A model generated the notes under the pieces. The model did not search any database. It was not told the DNA's origin and worked only from the letters and a program-made list of their open reading frames with translations. This document shows, piece after piece, positions 1-9,112 of a stretch of DNA of 64,000 bases (positions are counted from its first letter, which is position 1; every line of letters starts with the position of its first letter). The DNA comes from Megamerina dolium (lineage: Eukaryota; Arthropoda; Insecta; Diptera; Megamerinidae): contig OY978530.1 of assembly GCA_963854835.1 (NCBI GenBank), positions 19,196,733 to 19,260,732 of the forward strand, read 5' to 3'. The position numbers were made by a program, and so were the translations under genes.

Positions 1-378
1 TCCCTGATGAGGACAGGTATCAGAGAGGCTCCGTTAAAATACAGCCAGCAAAAGTCCCCCGGCTGCAAACTAACCAGTGGGCACGGAAACGCCTAACACC
101 CTGGATTGGGGGAAGGATTTTATCGACTCCCAGGTCTAGATCCGTAGTGTTCTGTTGATTAGCAGGGTCACCTCAAGCAGGATGTGACAGAGTCACGCAC
201 TGGCGGTCTTGGTCAGATAGAGGCTAGCGCCGTTTATAAAGTTACGGCTGTATTGCGCATATTCTGACCCTGCAAAGAAAGTGCAGGTCTGCGACATACA
301 CAGGCGCGCAAGTATGCCTGACCCCAAGCACACCCGCACATCCACATACCCACATACCTGCACCCTTGCTTGACCCCG
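1..378. other. Unassigned GC-richer flank outside IR1
   Basis: This stretch is visibly richer in G and C than the rest of the window and has no recognisable coding domain. It stops exactly where the left arm of the large inverted repeat IR1 begins. No copy of it follows the right arm, so it is unique flanking sequence or the end of an unrecognised element. Confidence 0.5.
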
Positions 379-701
379 TGACATATGAAATAAAACAGTA
401 AAAGTTGTAGCTGGTTTGTGTTTATTTGGCATTTTATTTTATTATTCCGTAAAATTAATTGTTTTTAACTGCATATATATTAATATATTACAACTACTTT
501 TCTACTACTTTTCATACCTTTTTACCATTACAATTTTAAGTTGAAGGGGTATGTGTATGTGAGAGAGATGCCGGTGAGCTCATACCTTGGTTGAGTTGAT
601 ATTTCTGCTACCACAATTACCGACTGCTTCTTGCTTTCTAAATTAAAATTAAAGTTATTTAAATTTAACCGTTCTTTAATAATAAAATAATGAATAATAA
701 A

Positions 702-1049
702 TTATGAATATAACAATCTGCTTGTATTAATTATGATCCGAAATTTCTGTATTGTTGATGCAGTTGCCGGTGTTTTCTCTGTTGATATTGTTTTGCTGTT
801 AGCGTCATTTTTCGCCTTCATTTTATCCGCTCTCACACTATTGCTATAGTTACTTGACGACAAATCTTGCTGTTGTTGTCGCCGTTGCTGCTGTTGATTT
901 TTTTGCATTTGTTCTGCTTTAATTGTTGTTATTGATGTTACGGTTGAGATGATGGTGCTACTGCTACTTGTCGTTGTTGTTGTATTCGCAATAATACACT
1001 TTTTATCGTCTTTTAAATGGTTAAGCCTTTCGTTTGTGGCCGATACCAT
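702..1049 (-). CDS. Ser/Thr/Gln-rich low-complexity ORF, possible host exon (IR1 left copy)
   Basis: This is a 115-codon open frame. The N-terminal 25 residues are of ordinary composition and charged. They are followed by a Thr/Ser run (about residues 24-45), a Gln/Arg-rich stretch (about 50-65) and a Ser/Asn/Lys/Thr-rich tail. Such composition is common in the first coding exons of fly developmental or regulatory genes, and no transposase, Gag or Pol domain is visible. The right IR1 arm carries the same sequence with a one-base deletion after the Gln-rich block that ends the frame early. It may be a host exon captured in the repeat, or an unrecognised element ORF. Function unknown; no splice partners were identified. 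Confidence 0.4.
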   Translation of the reverse strand: MVSATNERLNHLKDDKKCIIANTTTTTSSSSTIISTVTSITTIKAEQMQKNQQQQRRQQQQDLSSSNYSNSVRADKMKAKNDANSKTISTEKTPATASTIQKFRIIINTSRLLYS

Positions 1050-2347
1050 TATTCAGAATGTATGTTTAAATTCAAAATTCGGATTTATTCAATTAATTTC
1101 GTTCTCGGAAGAAATTCCATATTGAGACGATAGAGAAAAGCAATCAAAACAATTGTATTTTATGTACATTGTCTTGTACAAAAGTAAAAAACCACTCGAG
1201 ATATATACAGATGTTTATGTGTATTATTTATTATAAAAAAAAACACCACGAGATACAATATAAATATGCACTAATTTATTATTGCACTAATTTATTATTA
1301 ATATATTGGAGATGTTCCACAATTAGAATATTTTGACGATATAATTTTATACAAAAAAACGAGATTTATACGAACAAAAATGCGCGCACTGTTCGTGTCG
1401 GGAAAAATATGTATATATAGAAAAAAAAAGAAGATCAAGAATAACGAATCGACTGCTGACTGATCATGTCAGAGTTGCATTCGCTTTCTATAAAGCTGGC
1501 ACCAGACAGTGCGCGTGATGCAATAGTCTGGCAGGGTATGTGAAAAGACAACGGTGACCCGTAGCCGAAAATAGCCAGAGAGTAAAGCAATAACAACAAT
1601 AGGTGGTGAGCTCACGGATAGAATCCGTGTTTCAGTTCTTTAGTTTTCTTCGGTGTAAAGTAGGTGGAGTGCGAGATCGGTTCAAACAGCATAAAATCGT
1701 TAAATAATATATTTCAGCACAAGTACAAATTTGTTCAATGTCACATGATTCTATCAGTGTTCATATATTTTACCGCAATAACTTGCCTTTATTAATTTTT
1801 TGAATTTCATTTTACTTTATTGATAGATTTTGTTTAAACTGTAACAAATTTGGAAACATTTTATTTTTTCGCGAAGCGCTTAAGTGTTCTAAGTGGATTG
1901 ATATGCCTTTGGCAGTTTTGGGATCAATAGTAGTAAAATAATATACTTTTTAAATGGTTGTGTATACGGTGGGAATTAAGGGGTTAAAGGAGTTGTTGGA
2001 ATAATAGCTGCACTTCCTCTCGAAACTGATGATGATGAAAGCAAGGAGCTTCCAACAGGAGAAGGATGTTCGCGTGAGCAGTAAAAATGTACATCATACA
2101 ATTTTCTTTCTATCTCTAGCTCCATCTATTATTCAAAATCACGTAAATTCTATCTAACGTATGTACAACTACATTTTTGCCATCCTCTTTTTATCATATC
2201 TTTGATTTCTACTAGCCTAAATGACATATTGCATATTGTAGGAACCTCACTTCTCTCGTGATCACCAAACAATAAAGTTGTATTAAAATCGAATTCGTCG
2301 ATTTTACTTTTTGTTAAGTCTCTTTTGATTTAAAATGTTCTTATACC
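1050..2347. other. IR1 left arm, AT-rich non-coding stretch
   Basis: No coding domain was recognised in these 1.3 kb. A short hairpin lies at about 1500-1535, where CCAGAC and GTCTGG flank a GC-richer core. About 48 bp near 1615-1665 are missing from the right arm. On the minus strand this stretch lies upstream of the Ser/Thr/Gln-rich ORF and could hold its leader or promoter, but no element of a promoter was identified with confidence. Confidence 0.4.
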
Positions 2348-2533
2348 TTATAATTTAGTTTCAAATAAGGCGTTATAACATTCTTCTATTTTGCCTTTAC
2401 AAATATTATTTTGTTTTGTCATGCACTCAATCAATCGCTTGCTCCAATTTAATTTTTTTTCCATCTCACTCTTACCTTCCATTTTTTCCAACTCGTAATC
2501 ATTTCCAATCCGTTCGGTAATCTTCTGCTGCAC
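2348..2533 (-). CDS. Small Lys/Glu-rich ORF of unknown identity (IR1 left copy)
   Basis: This is a 61-codon frame encoding a highly charged, probably helical peptide rich in Lys and Glu with three Cys. The identical peptide is open in the right arm at 30071-30256. It may be an exon fragment of a transposase or of a captured gene; no domain is recognised. It ends next to a terminal-repeat-like sequence starting ACATTAGGGTGGAT. Low confidence that it is expressed. Confidence 0.25.
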   Translation of the reverse strand: MQQKITERIGNDYELEKMEGKSEMEKKLNWSKRLIECMTKQNNICKGKIEECYNALFETKL

Positions 2534-2850
2534 ATTAGGGTGGATAAGAAAAGCGTTTCAAAATTTCGTAATAGGATTGCAAAGTGATAAGTGATTTGAA
2601 ATAAGCAATTAAATATCCATTTGCTACATTAAATTTTGATGAGATTGAAGTTGTTTGTAACACTTTCGGCTTTCTAGTTTGCCAAATATATATCCGAGTC
2701 GTTTTTCATCGATAACAACGAGAGCTGGGTCACCCACAAATCGTACACAATGTTCGGTATTTTGTCAATGACAATGAAATTCTATAAACATTATAAAACA
2801 TTAGGGTGGATCAAGAAAAAAGTTTCAAAATTTCACCCCTAGTTTGAAAG
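2534..2850. repeat. Direct repeat pair ACATTAGGGTGGAT(A/C)AAG
   Basis: Two similar copies of about 37 bp begin near 2535 and 2803 in the same orientation. Both read ACATTAGGGTGGAT, then an AAGAAA run, then GTTTCAAAATTTC. They resemble terminal or sub-terminal motifs of a small DNA transposon, and the sequence between them could be an insertion. The same pair is inverted in the right arm (about 29770-30070). No transposase is associated. Confidence 0.45.
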
Positions 2851-3479
2851 ATTATGTTGAAAGGTTCTCGGAACAAAGAAAGGTTATTTTTCTTAACCCT
2901 TTTAGATCCGCCCAAAAGGGTTTTTTTAACATAGCTCAGTTGTTAAATGTCCGATTGCTAAAAGTAATAGCTCGTGAAAAAGGTCGATCATCTCGCGTAG
3001 CTTTAATAATGTCATAACCTTGTGTTCGTGTAGCGTATATTATTTGAATTCAGAAGGTCGCCCAAACTGACCATAAAATGAATGAATAAATGAACCGATC
3101 ATAAATTTTGATAATAAAATTCAATAATCTGCAAGCTTTGTTCGTTTGTAAGTCATTTCATGGTTAAATTATAAACCAAACTGAACATGTTTGACAGTAA
3201 CATGTTACACGAAAACAGCTGAGCTGCCAAAAACAGTGTTGCCAAAAAGAAAGTTGCTAAAAAATCACCCTCTATTACAGATTTTCAAGCGCATCTACAT
3301 AATTGATGTGGTAAAACACAATTTCCGGCGACGTGACCAGACTAGAGGATGATACGATAGCTGTGAGTTGCAGTGATTGTAAGTGGTTTCTATTTGTTAG
3401 CTATGTATATATTTCTGAAGAAAATTATATAATTTTTTTATTTTCTGTAGAACAATGTTACAGATTTACATCGATGTGA

Positions 3480-4047
3480 GTGTACCGTACATGGAGTATA
3501 GAATTGGAGTATATTTTGTGTCAGCTTTCAGTGGTTTGTACGCACCGTATATTAGCATACTTACTGTCTATTTTCACCTCTAAAGATGGACCCATCTACA
3601 AAATAGAAGTTTTTTCCAATTTAATTCTTGAAAGTGCTATTGCGTACACACAATGCAACTTGAGGTGGAAGCTTGCGGCACAGCTCTTCAATATGATCAT
3701 CGATTACGAGGCTATTTTCATTTTAAGTTAACTTAAGACATTTATTTTCACGTTCCAATTCAGCAACCCTAGATTTTAGAATGTCATTTCCTTTAAGCAG
3801 TTTAACTTTGCAGGGTGTAAAATTGCTTAAATAATTGCGTGTTTGAATACGTTTTTCAGCAGCTGGTGCCGTTTCCAGTGGTTCAACGAAGATAGCTGAG
3901 GTGAAAGAGAGGCATATTTGTATAATTGTACTTTTTCTCTACATGTATACATATAAACACATACCTTTCTGGCTGCTGCGCTTGGCAACATAAACATGCG
4001 CTGATGTCCATCACATCCTAAGGCACACTTTCTAATTGTCGGCATTT
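3480..4047 (-). pseudogene. THAP-domain (P-element-like) gene relic, IR1 left copy
   Basis: On the minus strand a start codon at about 4045 opens a frame with a Cys-x3-Cys, a following His and a Phe-x-Leu-Pro-Ser motif, which resembles the beginning of a THAP zinc finger. The rest of the finger is interrupted. Downstream frames hold a segment with a heptad-like, Leu/Glu-rich stretch ending in KCLKLT. A further segment contains the run EELCRKLPPQVALC. A THAP finger followed by a coiled coil is the N-terminal layout of P-element-type transposases and THAP9, which is the basis for the call. No catalytic domain is present. The right-arm copy at 28555-29150 shows the same pieces with small indels. 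An ordinary THAP host gene fragment is the alternative. Confidence 0.45.
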
Positions 4048-4435
4048 CTCCTTTTGTCTAAAATAAAAGAAAAACAGCATTTTAAATATGTTGCTATGAA
4101 ATATAATCACTCTGTAAATATCAAATGAAAAGTATGGTGCAAAACAATATAGGAGGTGTTATTACCTCATATTACCGCTTAGTCTTATGTTGGTGGTTTG
4201 AATAGATGATTTCAGTTTTTGATTGCTCCAACGATATATTTGTTGTTGTTGTTAGAAATACAAAATAAAAAATGATCTCCAAAATGAACACTTACTCGAC
4301 AGTCAGTTCTGCTTGTTGCTCGCTATAGCAATCACGCCGTTCTTATTAGCAAAACCTCGTTACCACCCAACAATTTAAATGGCTACAATTTTCAGCAACG
4401 AAGTAAGAAAAATTGGATCGGATAATAAGTGTTTA

Positions 4436-5703
4436 CGAGGACGGATTGATAAAAATGCTACCTAAGTACGAAAAAGGCAGCACAAACACAAAAACTTTTT
4501 TTTTTCGAAATTGAGATCTGTTAAACGTCAGCTGTTAAAATTTCACCCAAATTCATCTATTAGTTTATTTGTTGTAGTCGTTTGAAGTAACCAACTTTTG
4601 TGTTTCTTGAAAAATGGAAAAAAGCGAATTTCGTGCAGTGATTAAACACTATTCTTTGAAAGGGTAAACGGCGAAAGAGACAAAAGAAAAGCTCGATAAA
4701 CATTACGGTGAGTCTGCTCCGTCAGATTACATGGTAAAATATTGGATTGCTGAATTTAAACGCGGCCGAATAAACACTGGAACAATACCATCTACAGGAA
4801 GGCCAAAAGAGGTGGTTACTGAAGAAAATGTCAAGAAAATCTTCGATATCGTCATGAATGATCGCCGAGTCAAGTTGCGTGAGATTGTTGAAATGGTAAA
4901 TATCTCATATGAACGTGTGTTCAACATTTTGCATGAACATTTGTATATGAAAAAGCTATCGGAAAGATGGGTGCCGCGTTTGTTCAGTGTCGAACAAAAA
5001 CAAGTTCGCGAGAGCACTTCACAGCGGTGTTTGGACATGATAAAGCGTAATCCTGTTGATTTTTGGCGTCGATTAATAACTGTTGATGAAACGTGGGTCC
5101 ACCACTACACATCTGAAACCAAAGATCAATCGAAACAATGGGTGGAAGCTGGTGGAAGTGCTCCGAAGAAGGCGAAGGCAGTGAAATCGGCTGCAAGGTT
5201 ATGGCCACTGTATTTTGGGATGCACTCGGAATATTGCTTATCAATTATCTTGAAAAAGGATCCACAATCCACAGGAAAGTATTATCTTGAATTATTGGAT
5301 CAATTGTATGATGCAATCAAGAAAATACGACCACATTTAAAGAAGAAAAAAGTGCTCTTTCTTCAAGACAACGCACCGGTTCACACAGCATTAGATACGA
5401 TGCTAAAACATGAAATACACTTCGAATTGGTTGATCATCCACCTTATAGTCTATATTTAGCTCCTAGTGACTTTTTCCTGTTTCCAAACTTTAAAAAATG
5501 GCTTGCAGGAAAAAGATTCAGCTCAAACGAAGAAGTGATTACCGAAACTAACTCGTATTTTGAGGGGTTCCCGAAATCGTATTATTGCGATGGTATAAAA
5601 AAGTTGGAATATTGTCTTACTAAGTGTGTCGAAGTAAAAGGAGACTATGTTGAGAAATAAATGATTTTTGAAAAAAAAAAGACTTTTTCCTACTTAGGTA
5701 GGA
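4436..5703 (+). mobile_element. mariner element, 3' end truncated (IR1 left copy)
   Basis: The 5' terminus begins after a TA at 4434-4435 with CGAGGACGGATTGAT and runs into CTACCTAAGTACGAAAAAGG. The 3' end carries the matching inverted repeat but stops at its inner part, CTACTTAGGTAG, at about 5703. By comparison with the complete copy at 26924-28163, about 23 outer bases of the 3' terminal repeat are missing. This is exactly where inverted repeat IR1 ends and a palindrome begins. Tc1/mariner elements duplicate TA at insertion, consistent with the intact 5' side. Confidence 0.9.
4614..5660 (+). pseudogene. mariner transposase (D,D34D), one early stop
   Basis: Cut-and-paste transposase of the mariner family. 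The frame from the ATG at 4614 to 5660 would be 348 codons plus stop, the normal family length. It is broken by one in-frame TAA near 4665 (codon 18), which the right-arm copy shares. The N-terminal third has the paired helix-turn-helix DNA-binding region, including STGRP-type and WVP(R)L motifs. The catalytic triad is visible as Asp in VDETWVHHY, Asp in LQDNAPVHTA and Asp in LAPSDFFLFP, with spacing of the last two fitting D34D. The downstream ATG at 4731 leaves a long frame that lacks the first helices. Inactive as read, unless translation can restart. Confidence 0.9.
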
Positions 5704-5735
5704 AAAAGTCTTTTTTTTTTTTTTTTTTTTTTTTT
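5671..5735. repeat. 50-bp hairpin plus poly-T at the inner edge of IR1
   Basis: A run of ten A, then GACTTTTTCCTAC, a TTAG loop, GTAGGAAAAAGTC and ten T form a near-perfect palindrome at 5671-5720, continuing into poly-T to 5735. The left half is the end of the mariner; the right half is the same terminal repeat inverted. It marks the join between the truncated mariner and the LINE that starts at 5736. Confidence 0.85.
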
Positions 5736-8700
5736 CACTGGTGGTCTGGTGGTGTTTTCGCAAGGTAACGTGTCTAACTGCCTCAACCAGGTGGGGCTAG
5801 CGCAATCCTTGTTGAACTCATCGCAAGTCAACTCACTGGCTGTCATGTAGTTTGATCTGAGCGCTATGTGATGATACCTTTATTTGTTAATGAGGGGTAG
5901 TCATATAGCTTGCTCTGCTTACTCTGTGATGGCGCTTTCATTATTATTAATGGGGGCCCTCCATGTGGCGACCACCGGGCAACGTCTTCCTGGCACCCGC
6001 TGGGAGGCGGCTGAAGTGAGTGGCGAAAATCTCCTCGGTTAGAGGTTGTGCGTTGGGTTTGGGACCCGCCACATAAAAAACCCCTCCAATGAAAAAAACT
6101 AAAATGCCTCGGATAAGGACTACCGCTTTTGTTGATGACCCCCGCAAACGAAAAAAGGACAATGATTTACGGATATGCACCTGGAATGTCCGATCCCTTT
6201 ATAGGGAGGGTGCCTCTATCCAGCTGGTTGATGTCCTCGAAAAATACAGAGCTGACATCACCGCTCTCCAGGAAATGCGATGGACAGGACAGGGCTGCTC
6301 CAAAAGAGCGTCCTGTGACATCTACTACAGTTGCCATGCTGAAAGGCACGAATTAGGATGTGGATTTTTGGTCAGAAAGAGACTACGACATCTTGTCTCA
6401 CAGTTCACGCCTGTGAACGAACGGCTGGCCACAATCCGCATCAAGGCAAAATTTTTCAACATCAGCCTTATATGTGCCCACGCTCCGACGGATGAGAAGG
6501 ACAATGTGACCAAGGAGAGCTTCTTTCAGCGCCTCGAAGAAGCTTATGACCGCTGCCCCCGCCACGATATCAAAATCGTGCTTGGCGACTTTAATGCCAG
6601 GGTGGGCAAGGAAGGTACCTTTGGTCCAACTGTCGGAAAATTCAGCCTCCACCAAAACACCTCCGATAACGGAATGAGGCTGATCGACTTCGCCGCAGCA
6701 CGAAACATGGTAATTGGTGGTACCAGATTCCAGCATCTCGACATCCACAAAGCGACATGGCTGTCTCCAGATCATCGTACAAGAAACCAAATTGATCATG
6801 TGTTGATTGACGGAAGGCATGCTTCCAGTGTGATGGACGTGAAATCGATCCGTGGTGCCAACATCGACTCGGATCACTACCTTGTTGCAGCTAAGATGCG
6901 CACACGCCTATGTGTCGCAAATAACAAGAGAAGTCCCACACAGAGAAAGCTCGACGTCAGTAAGCTGCAATCACCAGAGACAGCAGATGCATTTTCCACT
7001 CGACTATCGGATCTGCTTATGCAGAACACTCCCCCACTTGATGATACATGCGCACGGTGGACACATATATCCCACTCCATGACTACTGCTGCCGAGGAGG
7101 TAATCGGTTACTACCGGCCTCTGAGGAATGAGTGGTATGATCAGGAGTGTCGCGACGCTACCGCAGAGAAAGACGCCGCCTACAGAAAAACCCTGCGTGC
7201 AGGCGTAACGCGAGCTGTTAAGGAGCGGTATAGAGAGAAAAGGAGTGCAGAGAGACGTCTTTTCAGGCGCAAGAAGAGGGAGTTGGAAAGACGCGAGTGT
7301 GAGGAGATAGAGATGTGCACCGACAAGAATGAGACTCGAAAATTCTTTGAAAAGATCAAGCGCCTGAGTGGAGGTTTAAATTCCGGAGCCTCTTCTTGTC
7401 GTGATGGAAATGGGAATCTGGTTACGGATGTCCAGAGTGTACTGAGCCTATGGAGGGAACACTTCTCCACGTTACTGAATGGCGATGCTACGAACAATTC
7501 CGCCAGTGGAGGAGAATGCCCGATAACCCCAATTACAGATGATGGTGTTGATGTTCCACCACCCGACTATGACGAGGTTGAAACGGCCATTTTAAGGCTG
7601 AAGAACAACAAAGCTGCAGGTGCTGATGGCCTGCCTGCCGAGTTGTTTAAGACCGGAGGCGATGAGCTGCTCACCCGCATGCACCAGCTCATAAGCAGAA
7701 TATGGTCGGATGAAAGCATGCCTGATGATTGGAGGCTCAGTGTTCTCTGTCCTGTACATAAAAAAGGAGACCCCACAATTTGCGCCAACTACCGTGGAAT
7801 AAGTCTCCTGAGCATCGCGTACAAGGTTCTATCGAGCGTACTGTGTGAAAGGTTAAAGCCTATGCTCAGCAACCTGATTGGACCCTATCAGTGTGGCTTC
7901 AGCCCTGGTAAATTTACCATCGACCAGATTTTCACACTGCGCCAAATCCTGGAGAAGACCCAAGAAAAACAGATCGACACACACCACCTATTTGTTGATT
8001 ATAAAGCCGCTTTCGACAGTCCGGTAAGGGATTACCTCTACGCAACAATGTCTGAGTTCGGTATTCCTGCAAAGCTCATTCGACTTTGTAGAATGACACT
8101 GCATAACTCTCGTTGTGCAGTGAAAATTGGGAAGGACCTCTCCGCACCGTTTAATACCGAACGGGGTTTCAGACAAGGTGATTCGTTATCGTGCGACTTC
8201 TTCAATCTTATTATGGAGAAAATAATACGAGCTGCTGATCTACGACATAATGGCATTATCTTCAACAAAAGTGTCATGCTGTTAGCGTATGCCGACGATA
8301 TTGACATAATCGGCATGAACACGCGAGCAGTCAGTGCAGCATTCTCAGAGTTGGAAAGAGAGTCGCGTCGGATGGGTCTCACGGTGAACGAGGGCAAGAC
8401 GAAGTATCTGGTGTCAACAAACAAAGAGTCCCGGCGTCTTGGACAGCACGTCACTGTTGACAACTACGCTTTTGAAGTAGTAAGGGACTTTGACTATCTT
8501 GGAACCAGCATTAACAGCAGTAATGACGTCAGCTTGGAGATCATGCGTAGGATAACTCTTGCTAACAGGTGTTACTTTGGGCTGAGTAAGCAATTGAAAA
8601 GTCGAGCCCTCTCTCGAAGAACGAAAACTACACTCTACAAGTCTCTCATCATGCCTGTCCTAACATATGGCGTTGAAGCCTGGACAATTTCCATCTCGGA

Positions 8701-9112
8701 TGAGCGAATGCTTGGAGTTTTCGAGAGAAAGGTCCTACGCAGGATCTTTGGACCTATTTGCGTTGGTGGCGAGTACCGAATAAGGTACAACCATGAGCTG
8801 TACGAGCTATATGCCGATATTGACATAGTAAAGCGCATCAAAATCCAGCGGCTGCGCTGGCTAGGTCATGTCGAGCGAATGGAAGAACACGCTCCAGCTA
8901 AGAAGGTGTTATATTCGGAACCCGCTGGAGGACGACGCAGAAGAGTAAGACCAAACCTCCGGTGGAAAGACCAAGTAATGGAGAACCTGACGGCGCTTGG
9001 AATTTCTAACTGGCGCCAGCTAGCGAAGAACAGAGATGGCTGGCGAAGCATGTTATTTTCGGCCTAAATCGATATTCGGTTGTTATGGCCACATAAGTAA
9101 GTAAGTAAGTAC
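5736..9112 (+). mobile_element. RTE-type LINE, full length (copy 1)
   Basis: This non-LTR retrotransposon has a 5' region of about 350 bp, one long ORF with endonuclease and reverse transcriptase, a short 3' region and a tail of GTAA/TAAG tetranucleotide repeats at 9094-9112. A single ORF with an AP-endonuclease and a tandem-repeat tail instead of poly-A is typical of the RTE clade. Three other copies lie at 26179-26652, 38361-40083 and 52063-55441. Its 5' side abuts poly-T and the mariner, while its 3' side abuts reverse gypsy B. The two flanks therefore do not belong together, and no target duplication is visible. Confidence 0.88.
6089..9067 (+). CDS. RTE-type LINE polyprotein: AP endonuclease + reverse transcriptase
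   Basis: The 992-codon frame is open from an ATG at 6089. Residues about 28-270 form an AP-endonuclease-like domain, with CTWNVRSLY near residue 29, LGDFNARVG near 163 and SDHYLVAAK near 261. The reverse transcriptase follows: YRGISLLS near 566, FVDYKAAFD near 630 and the YADD active site near residue 733. The C-terminal part has the RLRWLGHVERM motif and the GRP/RW region usual in RTE proteins. The enzyme would nick target DNA and copy its RNA in place. One oddity is that the conserved GFRPGKST stretch of copies 3 and 4 reads GFSPGKFT here, two substitutions at a conserved site, so the open frame may not encode an active enzyme. Confidence 0.9.
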   Translation: MKKTKMPRIRTTAFVDDPRKRKKDNDLRICTWNVRSLYREGASIQLVDVLEKYRADITALQEMRWTGQGCSKRASCDIYYSCHAERHELGCGFLVRKRLRHLVSQFTPVNERLATIRIKAKFFNISLICAHAPTDEKDNVTKESFFQRLEEAYDRCPRHDIKIVLGDFNARVGKEGTFGPTVGKFSLHQNTSDNGMRLIDFAAARNMVIGGTRFQHLDIHKATWLSPDHRTRNQIDHVLIDGRHASSVMDVKSIRGANIDSDHYLVAAKMRTRLCVANNKRSPTQRKLDVSKLQSPETADAFSTRLSDLLMQNTPPLDDTCARWTHISHSMTTAAEEVIGYYRPLRNEWYDQECRDATAEKDAAYRKTLRAGVTRAVKERYREKRSAERRLFRRKKRELERRECEEIEMCTDKNETRKFFEKIKRLSGGLNSGASSCRDGNGNLVTDVQSVLSLWREHFSTLLNGDATNNSASGGECPITPITDDGVDVPPPDYDEVETAILRLKNNKAAGADGLPAELFKTGGDELLTRMHQLISRIWSDESMPDDWRLSVLCPVHKKGDPTICANYRGISLLSIAYKVLSSVLCERLKPMLSNLIGPYQCGFSPGKFTIDQIFTLRQILEKTQEKQIDTHHLFVDYKAAFDSPVRDYLYATMSEFGIPAKLIRLCRMTLHNSRCAVKIGKDLSAPFNTERGFRQGDSLSCDFFNLIMEKIIRAADLRHNGIIFNKSVMLLAYADDIDIIGMNTRAVSAAFSELERESRRMGLTVNEGKTKYLVSTNKESRRLGQHVTVDNYAFEVVRDFDYLGTSINSSNDVSLEIMRRITLANRCYFGLSKQLKSRALSRRTKTTLYKSLIMPVLTYGVEAWTISISDERMLGVFERKVLRRIFGPICVGGEYRIRYNHELYELYADIDIVKRIKIQRLRWLGHVERMEEHAPAKKVLYSEPAGGRRRRVRPNLRWKDQVMENLTALGISNWRQLAKNRDGWRSMLFSA

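Larger units (their letters stand above)
379..5703 (+). repeat. IR1 left arm (5.3-kb inverted repeat)
   Basis: The reverse complement of this segment is found at 26947-32177. The match covers a Ser/Thr/Gln-rich ORF, a 61-codon ORF, a THAP-like pseudogene and a mariner, in the same order. The arms differ by point changes and indels. About 47 bp inside the mariner transposase are absent from the right copy, and about 48 bp near 1615-1665 are absent from the right copy. The outer edge is at a TGACATATG sequence; the inner edge falls inside the mariner 3' terminal repeat. The differences argue against a simple fold-back read artefact, but a misjoin of two alleles is not excluded. Confidence 0.9.

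Noticed and set aside
3480..3731. 83-codon plus-strand frame in the IR1 left arm
   Set aside because: The opposite strand carries the THAP-like relic; this frame has no domain and no initiation context.
6398..6877. Open frame of 159 codons on the strand opposite the LINE endonuclease
   Set aside because: Shadow of the 992-codon LINE ORF; the same antisense frame recurs with every LINE copy and has no domain.
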